Shown piece after piece: positions 23,023 to 36,039 of a stretch of DNA of 64,000 bases. The notes under the pieces are model-generated. The model searched no databases and was not told where the DNA came from. It saw only the letters and a list, made by a program, of their open reading frames with translations. Within the stretch, counting starts at the first letter, position 1; every line of letters starts with the position of its first letter. The position numbers and the translations under genes are program-made. Origin of the DNA: Owenia fusiformis (Eukaryota; Annelida; Polychaeta; Sabellida; Oweniidae); contig CAIIXF020000007.1 of NCBI GenBank assembly GCA_903813345.2, forward strand, positions 15,422,714 through 15,486,713. Direction: 5' to 3'.

Positions 23023-25359
23023 AATAGATGTCTGTCGTGATGTTTGTGTCTGTGATCATGGTGTACATAGTATTAGAGATTATAATTATCATTAAGAGAA
23101 ACACTCCGAAACTTCAATGGTTCCCACTTGAATGGATTGAAACTGGAAAAACTGTATTGACTAGTACAGATTCACTACTAATATGGAATGGTACCAGTTG
23201 AAACTAATGACTGGTTTCACTGTAAACTATATTGATTGGTACCTTGTAAAACCATATTAATTGGTGCCAAATGCAACTGCTTATTGAAAATAGAAAAAAT
23301 CTGTATTGTATGAAGCTGTGCTTTATTGATGATGCATTTTAATGGGTCTAAACCCGAGAGGGATGACAATGTTGGATATACTCCTATTAAAAGGCCCCAT
23401 ATTATATGTCATAAAAGATGATCAATAAAAAAGGGCCCCCGCTAAATTTATGCTCATATAGGCATGATTGGTTGGAACTATAAAGACTATTTGCACAAAG
23501 TACCATAAAGTGTGGTACCTTTGAAAACATATTTGCCTCAGGAGTCTAAGCCCCACCATACAATAGCGAAAAGATCCTTCCTCTCACAGTGTTCATTTTT
23601 TTTGTTTTCAGGTCAAGCTAAATTGTAGTTTCATCAAGTCCTTGACTTTGTGATATACACACATGTATATATGTAAAAGGAAAGCAAGGAAGGAGTGTTA
23701 TATTATTTTAGCTAATCAAAATTAAAATCCATTACGGTACAACTTCTGCATCTACGTATACATAATACAGGTATGTTAGAAATGCGTAGATGTGAAATTT
23801 GAAAATATTTATGTATGTGAATCAAATGTAGTGCAGTCTGTGCTAAGGGATGAGGTCAATGTTTTGCTGTTGTTCTCCATATTGACCCCCTCCCCAAAAA
23901 ATGAAATAAACACCTTATTGATTTTAACATTTTAAAATCTAAACGAAGTATGGGCATAAATCAGTAGATGGACCTTATCCCTAGTATATTATTATTGTAT
24001 AAAGTGTACATGTTTATTTATAAGCATAAAATGGATATAATTTTATTATGCAAATCATACATCCAATGTGTGTACATGTTATTAGTAAATTAGACAATAA
24101 GGAAATCTGCCATATATTTTATCAAAACTGGATTTCTCAACCAATTGATATCAGTATCCCTAATGTAATATCTGAAAAAGATTTATAACATACAATTAAG
24201 AATTATATGTGTTCTCTTTACTATATGATATGAGCCAACTCATTTCTATAGAGTAACAATTTTAAAGAATTATACTCTATGTCTGATTATCTTTTGATAA
24301 TTTCATTTTGTCTGAATTTTATTAGATAAGCATTGATTGTAAAGCTGAAATGTATTTTTATGCTTGAAGCCAATTCTTACAGTGTGTCACTATATTATAA
24401 TACAATGGTCAAGATGTAATATTTATTCATCATAGTGTTTTGTATCAAAAGAATGGATTATCAACAGATTTACTCTCTGTTAATGGTCCAATGATAATTC
24501 CTCTTTAATTTGATGCATTCTAGTTAACATCCCCACTTACGAACATGTGGTTTCATGTTGCAAATTGTGAATAATTAAGTCATTGGGATTAGGTCACTAG
24601 TGCTAGTGTTTCTATGTAGATAGAGAGGAAATGGTAATTTAATTAGTATCATTTGGCATTCAAATCAGTCACATTACATCACATGTGCTCAAGATTTTTT
24701 ATAGAAAAGGAATGCCATATATCCATGGTTTGAGAGATTACAATGCATTTTTGTGTTAACACTTTATTTAAATCACCATGACAACTTGGAAAAATCAATC
24801 TCTGTGTGTTCTTTAAATATCAGGGGTACATAACACATTATTGCACAATCAGTGGTATGTAACCTATAAGTTTAACAACACAAGGATATACAGTACATAT
24901 AAAAAAGGGGTATATAATGAGTTATGGACCCCTGATAGCTGTTTAGAGGTGCAATTTATGCTAAAATATATATTAGTCACAATCAAGCAGCTTTTTAGGT
25001 CTTTATGCATGTACCTAGTTTTTTTATATGCTTTTAATAAAATATTTAGTTAAATATACAAGTATACTGGAGTGTTTTGTTTATTAATTAGTATATTGAC
25101 CAAAATGAACAGTATTATTGATGTCAATGGCATTTTCAAAAATGTGACCAAAATTGTTGACATTTTAAGCTGTTCATAAATGTCAATGGTACCAATCTGA
25201 GAAATACACTGGCTAGGATTTTTATACTTGGCACATCTTTTTCGGGATTTCTGAAAAGTATTAAGACTCAGAAAAGTATTAAAAGCAAAATATATTAAGA
25301 GCTTTGAGAGTCATGGACTCATGGTTAATGTAAATTGTTTGAAGTAACAGAAGGGTAGT
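23023..25359. other. 3' UTR of the Rab11-like gene and spacer
   Basis: The first part is probably 3' UTR. Three diverged lines of the type ACTGGAAAAACTGTATTGA.TAGTACC (23140-23270) form a weak local repeat. AATAAA signals occur near 23424 and 23904. No further gene is seen. Confidence 0.45.
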
Positions 25360-25492
25360 GAACCTGTATCAACATCTGACAGTGACATCTATTGGTGACA
25401 GAACCATGGAAAGATATCTCTATAAGAGATAAAGGGTTATTTCCAGGGTTTGGTCACCAATAGATGTCACTGTCAGGTGTTGATACAGGTTC
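25360..25492. repeat. near-perfect 40-bp inverted repeat with 53-bp loop
   Basis: The arms 25360-25399 and 25453-25492 pair at 39 of 40 positions. The single mismatch would be a U-G wobble in plus-strand RNA. The loop holds AGATATCTCTATAAGAGATAAAG, itself partly self-complementary. No target duplication is evident. It may be a young MITE or a source of hairpin RNA. Confidence 0.9.
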
Positions 25493-25649
25493 CTGTGACC
25501 GTACCGGCCGGGATAACCTTTTGTGTACGATTGTGTACTGTTACCTGATACCCCTTCCCTGAGTATTCATTAAATTAATTGACCATTTTTGTGCAAGTGA
25601 AAGATAATGCATTTAATATATCCATACTTTTGTCAATGTTATATTACAA

Positions 25650-25793
25650 GAACAACTAAATCAAGTTCAAAATTCCCGGGGAAAATAATAGCCAAATTTC
25701 GTTTGGTGTAATTGTATTTTTCTACATCTTCGTTTTACAGATTCGTTTGACATTTAGACACAAACCGGATGTGATATTGAAGATTGAAAATTG
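25650..25793 (+). promoter_or_regulatory. candidate promoter or first non-coding exon of the zinc-finger gene
   Basis: Contains AAACCGGATGTGA (an ETS-like core) and a donor GAAAATTG|GTAAGATT at 25794. The coding sequence downstream starts behind an acceptor at 27189, so a non-coding first exon must lie upstream, and this is the best nearby donor. The start site is not determinable by eye. Confidence 0.3.
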
Positions 25794-26146
25794 GTAAGAT
25801 TTAAAACATTGTTTTCGTGATCGATGACACCCAGGTGGCTCTTTTTGAACTATTTTTAATGTCATTGTAATAAAAAAGTTTCGATCTGTAGTGTGGATAA
25901 AGTTATGCAGCACCACAATGTGTTTCATTCTATTGAATTTCATGGTTGAGATTTGAGTTTTTGTCTGCAATTCCTAGCAGTCCATGTATAATGATATAGA
26001 GCTGAGGTAGACTCATTTTGAATTCGAATTTTAGGACCATATCTGCACAAACCTTCTTCATCATCATGGAGTGCCAAAATGACTGTACTTTTTTGAGATC
26101 GCCGCATATTCCATGTGTGAACAATAAGAAGTAGTATTACAAGTTT

Positions 26147-26862
26147 ACGAAAAAGACTGACCGCTGTCAACTGACCTGTCACTCTCCACAGTTGGGTACA
26201 TGTGGTCAGCTGTCGGTCTTTTTCATAAAGATGAATAGATGCAAAATTAGAAGAGGAAATGAAAACTAAAAATATAGGAATCCATTCAATCCAATACGAC
26301 TAACTTTACGAGGTCAATGTGTAATCGCAACGAAAAATGAACATGGAAAAAACGTAATATCATCTTTGTCTGTTATACAGGCCTGTCAACTTGGGAACAT
26401 CAAAAAGAGTGACCTCAAATGGTGAACACATTCCTTGAAATAGTGGTTCAAATTTTATTGCAAACATGCAAATTATGGACACCTCAAAAATTCGTATTTG
26501 CATACATATGCGTGACATATTCTGTCACGCAAAAAAATGTTGTGACTTCAATATCTTCAGCAAATGCGTGACAAATGCACAAATTGCGGACAGTTGACAG
26601 GCCTGGTACTATTATACTTTTAACATTACATTGTGTTCAGTAATCAGTATGACAATAAAAAATCATTTCAATTAGAAATAATTTCCATTATGTACTACAT
26701 GTACATACAAGATGGGTAAAAAACGTTGCCTACGATTGACATCTATTCAAAATCGACACTTCTACACATGATATGGTCTGTCTTTTACACATTTTCTTAG
26801 AACCATGTTTTGAGGCTAACTCTGGAAAACACCGACCGGTCGCTGGTCAGTCTTTTTCGTTA
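26147..26862. mobile_element. possible TIR element with ACGAAAAAGACTGACC ends
   Basis: The left end TTACGAAAAAGACTGACC (near 26146) recurs inverted at 26845-26864 (GGTCAGTCTTTTTCGTTAA). A second inverted copy (GTCGGTCTTTTTCATAA) at 26213 makes the left end a small hairpin. The interior has no coding capacity. Target duplication not resolved; it could also be two separate small elements. Confidence 0.5.
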
Positions 26863-27224
26863 ACCCCATTTTCACATCTAAAGCTTAAGTCCACCTACTG
26901 AAATTCTGAACTCATATAAACAGTACAGAGCATTTTGTAAAATATTTCAAAGATTGGATCAATTACATTCAAATATCACTTCTGAAGAGCATGATGAGAA
27001 TGACTAATTATTGAGAACAGATTGACAATTATTTTAAGAAAGTCCAATAGAATTGAATTTGAGCTAGGTGTGTAATAAATACATTACTTTATCTTTTTTT
27101 ACTTTATCATAGTGATGAACAACGTAGCATTTTGATTGTTATCTATTTCTGTCACTCAGTATGCCTTATTTTGATCCCCTTATTTTCAGGCATAGTAGTT
27201 GGTCTACCCATTAGATCTGTTAAG

Positions 27225-30083
27225 ATGAGTTTACAAGAGTTTACTGGGAACACTCTAGTGTGTGACCTCATACAAGATGCAGTCTTGAAGATATGTACAG
27301 AACATATGAACTTCTCACGTATCTTAGAAGTTGATGGAATCATCTGTATATCTCCCGAGCAAAGCCAGAAGGATCTTGTTGTTAAGATACATCGGACTAT
27401 AGTGAAATCATCTGATGCTCTATCCGATGATGTTGCTCTGATGGAAAATCAAACGCAGCAATCTCAAACAGCTAGGTTTCAATCTCAGGCAGCTAGCTTT
27501 CAATCAGAATCAAATAGGAATAGTTTCCCATCACATATGAGGCTGAATCATACCCCAGGTCATCAAGGGCTACGGGAGCAGGGGATGAGAGGCCAATTAC
27601 AGGTTGGCCACAGGAATCCTACAATGCTGTCTGGTCAGCACGGAAATCAAAATGTTACAGTAGAATATAATGGTATGTTTTTATTTAGATCAGAACTTAT
27701 AATCTAATTTACGTCAGAAGGGACTCAGAATTTTTTGATTTTTGATGAGATTCCTTCAAAAATGCAGTTTTTTATTTGAAAATAACTTTTTATATATAGT
27801 AGTCCTTATAAATACTCAAATTGCACCAGATAACATCTTTGATGACAGAAATCTTCCTGGGGGAGCATGGCTCCTGACCCCCTAGATGCATGGCAGTCAC
27901 TTGCCGAGCAACCCACATTTTTAGATACACACCCCCTTTTTTCAAATATGGTCCGACGCCCTGATAATGATTATTATGATTTTTCCCAAATGCCTAGTAT
28001 GTAAAATTCTCATTTATATCTTCTGACTTATAGAGATGCCATGTGCCTGAAATACTTTTACGATATATTAAAAAAAACTTGGAACTACAATGTACATTGT
28101 TTAACCTATACCAAGAGACCTGTTTAAGTAAAGAGAATGAATTGTACCCTGATTGTAGAGAGGTTTAATACTAGACTTAATACTTGTATTTAATTTTGGT
28201 TTGTTCTAAAGTCTTGTAATATGTAATATGTGTTTTTAGAGTCTGGTAATATGTTACCCATACAGTTAGAGCAAGAAGGGCGTAACGAGGACAATAGCTA
28301 TATTGACTATGAGGTCACACAGAACTCTCCCGATTCTAATACAGAAGAGGCAGGTATGTACCTGGAATTTGTAATTTACAAAAATATGCAGTAGAACCTG
28401 TCTCATCTGATCACCATTGAGATTTGCCAAAAGTATTTGGCTTGGTAGGTGTTTGGTAGGTGTTCATATTTGAAGACTTTTCAACATGGAAGTCTATTCT
28501 GGGAGGGAGAGTAAATAAATTGGGACTGAAAATAAGTGTTCACATTGAGAGGTGTTTGGATATACAGATTTTACCATTCTGAACCTAAAATTCTTTTAAA
28601 GTGTATAACATCTTGTATGTTGGATACCTCTCACAATTGTCTATTAAGAGATTTTACAATAAATAAAAGAAATGATAATATGGGGATGAGGCGGTATTCA
28701 ATGGAATTTTTTACAACATTGTATGACTGTTGAGTTAAATTAAACTAAATAGACTCAGAAGGTATATTCTAGGTCAGTCAGCTCAATGCTACTTTATAGG
28801 GCAAGGTCACCCAGGAACTCATTCAGGGGTATGCATTTACAGATTAGTTTATATCTCAAAAATGAAAATAAAAAAGTTCTTCATTATTATATACTATTAC
28901 AATACTTCATTTTGTATATCTCTTCAAACCTGCTATTCTTGCAGATGACAGCTCCTATGGTTTGTACAACAATGAAGAGGAATCTAACAACACTTGGGAC
29001 CAGACTGATATGGATGAAGAAATGTTAGCCATATCAAACTCTTCATTCCGCCTGGAGGATGCCCTGGCGCCTCTTCCTGAGGTTCGGGTCCTTGATGTCA
29101 CCTTATTCCCATGTCCTTGGTGTAAAAGTCAATACTCCACAGTAGATGAGTTAGAGGTCCATTTGCCAGTCCATGGAGAAAACACTGAACGGTTCAAGTG
29201 TAAGTATTGTTCCCGTTACTTTGCCCGGAAATCAAGTTTGACCGTACATTACAACAAGATGACCTGCTTAGATGATCAGAGGTTTGAGTGTGTTCACTGT
29301 CAAGCTATATTGAAGACTCGCCAGCAGTTTAAGCTCCACATGGGGAAACACTACAGAGATAAGCGTACATACAAGAAGAAAGGTGGCAAAGCTATCGCTT
29401 GTAAACAATGCGACCTTGTTTTAGGAAGCATGGCTGAATTCGAACGCCATATGAAGACACATCCAGCGAACAAACCCTACAAATGTAAAATTTGCAACAA
29501 AGGCTTCCAGTCTAAAGGGGGCCAAGAGATGCATATGAAGCGACATAGGGGTGAGGATCCATACAAGAGTTATAACAAGGCTAGCTGCACTCTTTGTGAT
29601 AGGGTCTGTGTTAGTAAGAGTGCTCTGGCCAATCATATGAGAGTACATGATTCCGATAGACCTTTTCCTTGCGATCATTGCTCCCAGAGATTCATAAGAC
29701 TCAGTGATCTTAAAGGACATGCATACAAGGAACATGGTATCACACCTATTCCTGTATTCCCCACACCAAATAGTAATGCCGGAGCTACACCTAATGTCGA
29801 AGCCAACCCAAAAGATGAAGCCAACTCTAATGTTGAAGCTAACGCAACTAATGTTGAATCCACCATTCCGTATAATGAAGATGATATCTTACGAGAAGGC
29901 ATTTCTAATGTAGATGATCCTAACAATCTGGACAACACAGAAAATTCATCAGAAACTATGACTGTTAAAACTGAAACTGTTGAAATAGAGCAAACTGAAG
30001 ATGTTGAGGACAATGTAGAAACTGATGCTGTTCCAGGAGATACAAGTAATGATAATGTTGTTGAATCTATGGACGAGCTGTGA
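27225..30083 (+). CDS. C2H2 zinc-finger protein, seven fingers
   Basis: A likely nuclear DNA-binding protein of 566 residues from three exons in phase 1: 27225-27672, 28240-28353 and 28945-30083. The start is the first ATG after the acceptor at 27189 (TAAGATGAG). The frame is open to the acceptor, so a few more residues upstream cannot be excluded. Residues 1-65 (MSLQEFTGNTLVCDLIQDAV...) form a compact segment I do not recognise; it is not a KRAB, SCAN or clear BTB domain. Residues 85-190 are Gln/Ser/Asn-rich. Seven fingers occupy about residues 244-451, starting CPWC, CKYC, CVHC, CKQC, CKIC, CTLC and CDHC. The second ends H-x5-C instead of His, and the linkers are mostly not TGEKP, so it is not a KRAB-type array. 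The tail is acidic with NVEAN-type repeats and many Glu/Asp, a possible activation region. Orthology not assigned. Confidence 0.9.
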
Positions 30084-31885
30084 AAAAATCATGAACATCA
30101 TCCTACAGTAGAGATACCCAATCACAAAAAATGTTGGAGAGTGAAATTGTACACTCTATGCAATAGCAAAGTGAATCATCAATAAGGCATAATGACCACA
30201 GCTTTTGCCAAATATGTTGAATTGTGCTATTCAGCCCCAGAATCACCCCCTGCATACATATGGTACTGTATATCATATTCTTGTACTTGTGAATGTCTTC
30301 AAGAAACAAGTTGTTGCTTTACACTCCCAATCTGCACTCCGAAATCTCGATACCATACGGAACATTAAGAGCATGGTACAGAACTGTACCATTCGAGTAT
30401 GGTGCTCTATGGTATTGTTTAGTCTATGGTACTATACAGTTCCATATTTTACAGTACCATAGCCAAACAGTACCATACAGCACGTTAGAGATTGGCTGTG
30501 TATAAGAAAGTTAAGAAATGATCTGAGGCTCATCAGCAAGGGTAGTCATTCAAGTACCCCAATTTGACTCAAAATTATTAAAGATTCATAAGCAACTTTG
30601 CTAAAAGTAGATCTGCATTGCCTTTTGCTAAAAAATCTACTCCTTTTGGAAAAATAGCAAAATTGATAATAATTTGGATTCTGATGGGCCAACACGTCTG
30701 TACATAAACTCACAAGAAGAGATCTTCTGATATGATATGATTCAAGTTGGTAAAGGAAAACACTTTCCTTATAAATAATCAATGTTCATGTACAGTTAAA
30801 AGTGTTATAATGATATGGTCTTCAATGAGAGAAGGAAATCGTGAGGCAGACAAAAATTTAAAGACTATGCCTGTATCTTGCTACTTAAAGATTGTTTGCA
30901 TGTAAATTGATGTTTTGGCGATCAATAAATTTTAGTTATGATTTAAAAATTTATGTAATGGTCCTCATACCATATGCACCAAAAAATGCTTCTTACCAGT
31001 GTAATACAGTACTCTTGGTGCAATTAATCTGTTTGTCTTTTTGACATTTTTTAAAATCTGAAAATGAATGAATGCAAAATATTAAAGTTGAATTTATTTA
31101 TATAATTGAATTTATCAATCACTGTATTTTAAGTTTTTAACCCTCAGTATAGTTAATATACAATCTGTTCATGTAATGGAGATAGAATGATTGATTGCTT
31201 TCAAAGATTTTAATGAACTGAAACGCATATTGGAGTTAACTGCCAGCACACTTATGACCAACTGATGATTGGATTCGGTGAAGTAAGGAATTATTTCAAA
31301 TGTGACCATTTTTGAAGCTATGATTTGTCATCTAATAAGGAACAATAACTTAATACAGGCACTGAACCCCAATGTGTGTTGACTTTATTGACCAGCCTGA
31401 GCCAAAGGGTTATTGAATAGGAGCAACTCTCTGAAAATTATTATATGTTGTTCTTCAACATTTCATATACTTATATTAAAACTCATTTTAAGATTATTTA
31501 ATGTATTTGAAGTAAGCAAACTGGTAATTTGACCAAAAAAATTTAACCAGGAGGAAGGTGCATGTCAAATACATCTGTGCAATTTTGACTTGGATTTTCT
31601 ATTATTTATTAATTTTAGATGTATGTCTGTTATGTGTTACTTAATGCAATATTTTTTATGTGGGGCACATTAATAGGAAAGTTTGTGACATGAAAATTCC
31701 TTAGTCTGTTGTTCTACGATGTTATGATTGACAGTAACAAGAACAAAAAACTTTTCACTTAGAATGTTCTGGGAATGTACCACAGGCTACTACTTATTTA
31801 TTTTCTAAAAGAATGGATGCACTTTATTTTCAGTAAAGTAGCCCAATACATGTATATAATGTATGTAATGTATACATGTATAGAA
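30084..31885. other. 3' UTR of the zinc-finger gene and spacer
   Basis: Probably contains the 3' UTR. A cluster of GTACCATA/TATGGTAC words at 30340-30480 can fold into several hairpins. AATAAATTTTAG at about 30924 is a possible poly-A signal. No gene is recognised. Confidence 0.45.
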
Positions 31886-31888
31886 AAT

Positions 31889-31985
31889 CCAGGGGCATAG
31901 TCAGCAAATATCAAAGGGGTCTGCATAATCATAATAATAATGTCAAGGGGGTGTGCACCCCCTTGCTACACCCACGGAGTCTTGC
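31889..31985. mobile_element. remnant of a short hAT-like element
   Basis: The left part CAGGGGCATAGTCAGC and the right part GGGGGTGTGCACCCCCTTGC followed by TACACCCACGG look like the CCCCTTGCTACGCC ends typical of short hAT-derived elements. An almost perfect 22-bp palindrome centres at 31954. Confidence 0.4.
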
Positions 31986-32914
31986 ATCAAGTCTCCCCTA
32001 ATTAAAATACAGGTATGTGATGAAGAATGCATTATAAAGAGGTCCTTTGCTTCAAAGTGATGCACTGCTTAATTGGCATTCATAATGGCCAAGGTCTATA
32101 TACCAATGTAACGAATGGTGGATGGAGAACTTTGCATGTTAATGCCTTGTTACAGTCTGAAGATTCATTGAATGTTGTTCCAAACTGAATGGACTTTTCA
32201 TCCCTTGCCCAAATATGATAAATAATGTTTGTAGACATTGTCACTTTGCTTTTTTCCTAAGGTTAATCATTATGAACAGAGTGTTTTAACAAAAGTCATT
32301 AGGAAATGAAATTTTTATTATTTCAAAAATGCAAAAAGATAATGTAACTGAAAGGTTATCTCTCTGTTCAATTTCATACCAATCTATGTAGATATATTCT
32401 TTTATATATATATAGTTTTTTAGTCAAACAAAATGGTGTTCAATTTTATAGTTAATGCCAAGGTATCGACACTTTAAGTGACTTTTGGTATATGATATTT
32501 AATCTGATGTTTTGAAGTTATATTTTAGTCCATATTTTTGAAACATTGAAAAGTACCTGATTAGAATTGTGGGCTGTCAAAAACCCATGCTAAATGTATT
32601 GTATATTAAATATTTACTAAATGTAATGAAATGTAGTCATAGTAATACAATTTTATATTGGTTGTGTAAAAGGTACAAATCTTCTGTAGCTAGTTATATT
32701 CACTTATTTAGTAGTTAAGATGTATGTACATGTATAGTTTGTTAATATGTACAATACTAATGTATTAGTTAACGCTCCAGAATTTGGAGGATAAATAAAT
32801 TATGTTTAAACAAATTCAAAGCAGTGTAAAATGTTGAAAGTAATCTTTTCAAAAAATATATCAAAGTTGAGATAGATTATTAGGTCATTTATAAAATCAA
32901 TTGTAAAATTCATT
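31986..32914. other. AT-rich spacer, nothing recognised
   Basis: No open frame of note. A (TA)n run at 32403-32413 and an AATAAATAAATT signal at 32790 are the only local features. Confidence 0.5.
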
Positions 32915-33085
32915 ATGTCACCACCACAAGTGATGACATATTGTTATAGTCTCCAACCTTTTTGTGGATGGTGTTTGGTGTTTGGTTGTTGATGTTTGGC
33001 ATCCAGTGGTTGGTGTTCATTGTTCGCTATCTGTTACAAATGGCAGGTGGTGACATTTTGCATTTTAATGCCTTATTAAAGATTT
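32915..33085 (+). repeat. dispersed GTCACCAC/GTGGTGAC repeat, copy 4
   Basis: The most complete copy. It starts TATGTCACCACCACAAGTGATGACAT, runs through TTGTTATAGTCTCCAAC, TTTTTGTGGATGGTGTTTGG and a TGTTTGG-rich stretch, and ends TCTGTTACAAATGGCAGGTGGTGACATTTTGCAT...AATGCCTTATT. Confidence 0.85.
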
Positions 33086-33354
33086 ATTACTGGTTTAAGA
33101 AATGTCCAAATTTATCCAAATTTATCCCCATTTTCATTTTTGCCCCATTTTCATTTTTTGCCAGATAATGTTACAAATGGAAGGATTGTCCTGAAATAAA
33201 GTTAAAATTGTAGAATTTTGTAGAAAAAAGCTTCATGAATTGTTTCAAAACATCTTCAACCATTCTAAATGCACTGTGATACAAACATTGTTTTCTGAAA
33301 ACCAAGAACCTAATTTTTAAAATGTAACAAATTCCCTTTCTAGGCTGACAGTTT

Positions 33355-33500
33355 TGATGTCACTACCACAAGTGTTGACATACATGTATGTTATAGTCTG
33401 TCTTCTTCTTTGTGGACGCAGTATGGCGGTCAGTGTTAGGCGTTTGTTAACAAATGGCAGGTGTTGACATTTTACATGTTAAATGCCTTGTTGGAGGTTT
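33355..33500 (+). repeat. dispersed GTCACCAC/GTGGTGAC repeat, copy 5
   Basis: A plus-strand copy 300 bp after copy 4, with GATGTCACTACCACAAGTGTTGACAT at the left and AACAAATGGCAGGTGTTGACATTTTACATGTT at the right. Confidence 0.8.
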
Positions 33501-34141
33501 GATATTTATTGAAAAAAGTTGAAGACTTGGGGCATTAACCGTTACCATGGAAACTTGATTAATTTGAAATCCATACACTGTTCATCTATAGGGGAGTTAT
33601 AGATATAATCTGATACTGGGCAATATTGGTTTACCATAGCAATAAATTAAGTAACTTACACTTAGATAAGTTTACACTATCTAATACTGCGTGCAACCAT
33701 GTGATGAAATTTTGACATATAAATACCTTGTATAAAATTTCGGGGGATCAGAGTTTTCACCCTAAGCCACAGTAACACACATTGATTGGATCGCAGATCG
33801 AAATGCAAGCTTCTAATTGCACTTTTTGGCATACATTGATATCAATATGGGTTAATTAGATCCATACATGCAAATTCATGCTGAACCATCAGATTAAATT
33901 AGGTATTTACATTAGCAGCCATACCATGTTAAGTTAACCTTGCCTAAGTCGGTGTCTTTGTACAATTTTTTTTTTACTTTTACATCATGTTTTACATATT
34001 ATTTAAGATCAAGATAATAGTCTAGTTAAAAGAAAATAGTGATTTAGGCAAGGCTAGCTAAAATAAAAGTCAATATCAATAAGTAGTTGAGGTTATGGGA
34101 CATATTAGGTAATATAAAAGTAAAATAAAAAAGCTTTTGGG
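33501..34141. other. spacer 3' of the fucosyltransferase gene
   Basis: No gene is seen. GTTACCATGGAAAC at 33541 is an isolated X-box-like palindrome. The last part is presumably the 3' UTR of the minus-strand fucosyltransferase. Confidence 0.45.
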
Positions 34142-36033
34142 TCATATATTTTTATTAAAACTTGTTCTCCCTTGAGTACATTGATTGGAAGCATTCCAGA
34201 ATTCTGATATCTTATATGTTTTACGCTCTGTTTGAGTATCATGAAGAGCTTTGCACAATCTACATAATGCTTCAAAGGAATAAATCCCCATCTTTGAATA
34301 AGATATTTTGAATTTTGATTTCCATTCAAAATATTTGGAATATAGCAATGGATCATTGGCAACATTTTTAAGATGTTCTACTAATTTTTCATAGTTTTTA
34401 AAATCATCAATTAAGATGTATGAGTCGGGTGGAAGAATGTTTTTATAGCCTGTCACTTTCCCCTTAACAACTGGGACTATGTTGTTTGCAAATGCATTGT
34501 GCCATACTTTCTCTGTGGTGTACTCTATGCATTCGTTGTTCTCAAGGGCCAAGTAGAAGAAGTATGTCCTTCCTGAAAAATAATGTATTAATAATGTATA
34601 AAAATATGTATATAGTATACATGTCACTCTTTGACAATTCTTACTTTTCAAGATTGAGTTTAAAACTGCCAATAGATTTCAGTTGTGTTTTATGGGGGCC
34701 AAATAGTATGGTGGTGATTATGTCACTTAGTTATTCGTTAGTATATACAGCTCAGTGAACTTGTTCTCATGGTGTTTTTATTTCGGTTTAACTTTATTCA
34801 CACATTGCTGAGGATATGTCAAATTCCAGACAATCAGAACACAGTATTTCAAATAACCTGCATTCTTGAAATTACAAACAAGCATGGATTTTTTAAAATT
34901 CAAGCTGGTAGTTCAGTGAAATCTTATAAATAATATCATGAGGAATAGCAAAATAGGTCAAATGGTTGGTGTGGACCTAGTTTTGACAATTTAACCTTTG
35001 AAACCCTCGCAAAAAAAGTTTCTATGGAAAAATGTACAAAACCTATTGCAACGTGTGAAAAGAATTCAGTACAGGACTCAGTGAATTGTAGATTATTTAA
35101 TCCACTTATGTCTTGTATCCTTGACTTAGAATTTGTGCTGCTGCTCTCCTTCAAAGTCTGTAAACAAGGCATTCGTTTTTAACTCATCCATACAATTCAT
35201 TGAAGTCCTTTAACCTTAGATTGTTGTCTTTACAAGAAAATTCAACAATTTTAGTTTTGTCAATGGGTGTTTTCTGCAATAACCATGCAAATATACTTCC
35301 ACTTACCAATATACTCAAGGCAATTGTAAGGACAGTGTTCTCCACATTGACCATATACATCTACTGTGGTATGATTTTGAATCATTCCTACAATACTTTC
35401 CCTTTCACTCTCTGTCTCACAGTGACTTGCAAGCCATGCAATCAATTTACTTTTATTGTGTGCTGAATATGTATTTGTTACATCAATTTTTTCAAGTTTA
35501 GTATATGAACCATAAGGCACTGGCCAATCAGAATCATGCCTATAGGTGGCAGTCAAGTTGAACATGTCGTCAAGTTCGGTCAAGTTTAACTTTGATTGCC
35601 AGTAGTTCCTACCAGGAGCCTCAACTGTCAGAAACATCCATTTCTGTTTGGGACTACGGAACTTTGGTAAATTTTGAATGTTAAATAATCCATCCCAAAT
35701 GTTGAAAATGATAACATGGGCATTGTTAACTCCTACAGGACTGCGATCATCAAGTAAAACACAATTGGACACTGAACATCTCTCAAATGCTAAATTTCTT
35801 ATAATTTGTGATTGTTTCATTGGACCGCCTATAAAATTTCCATTCCAAAAAAGTATGCTGATCTTGCTATGTTTATTGGTATGTTTTTGTAGAAGCATTT
35901 TATCACCAATGAATTTTCTGTATGTGTCACTTTGTAAAAAGGCATGCTTCATTATTGGTTTGTGTTCATATTGTATTAAGATTTGCCACAGCAACCCCAG
36001 TGTTAAGTTCACAACCAACCAGCAGATGTACAC
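34142..36033 (-). CDS. alpha-1,3-fucosyltransferase, family GT10 (5' end missing)
   Basis: A Golgi type II membrane enzyme that transfers fucose from GDP-fucose to N-acetylglucosamine of glycans. Two exons are seen, 36033-35307 and 34572-34142, joined in phase 1 (G|GA, giving EYIG-RTYFFYLALENN), for 385 residues plus an unseen start. The first exon begins straight after TTTTTGTTCCAG, so the initiator lies in an upstream exon that I could not find. The start of this exon encodes a hydrophobic anchor (VYICWLVVNLTLGLLW). Family hallmarks follow: ILFWNGNF, VEAPGRNY, FNLTATYRHDSDWPVPYG, KSKLIAWLASHC, VDVYGQCG and the GDP-fucose-binding motif FYLALENNECIEYTTEKVWHNAF, then VVKG and PPDSYILIDDF. The tail is shorter than usual but the fold motifs are complete. 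The substrate (Lewis-type versus core fucose) cannot be told from sequence by eye. The GT10 group is often expanded in invertebrates. Confidence 0.92.
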
Positions 36034-36039
36034 CTGGAA

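Noticed and set aside
25722-26182. Overlapping minus-strand frames of 64-82 residues
   Set aside because: Three frames overlap the same DNA, without homology; the right end lies in a TIR element.
29421-30013. Minus-strand frames opposite the zinc fingers
   Set aside because: They arise from the coding strand composition of the finger exon and show no domain.
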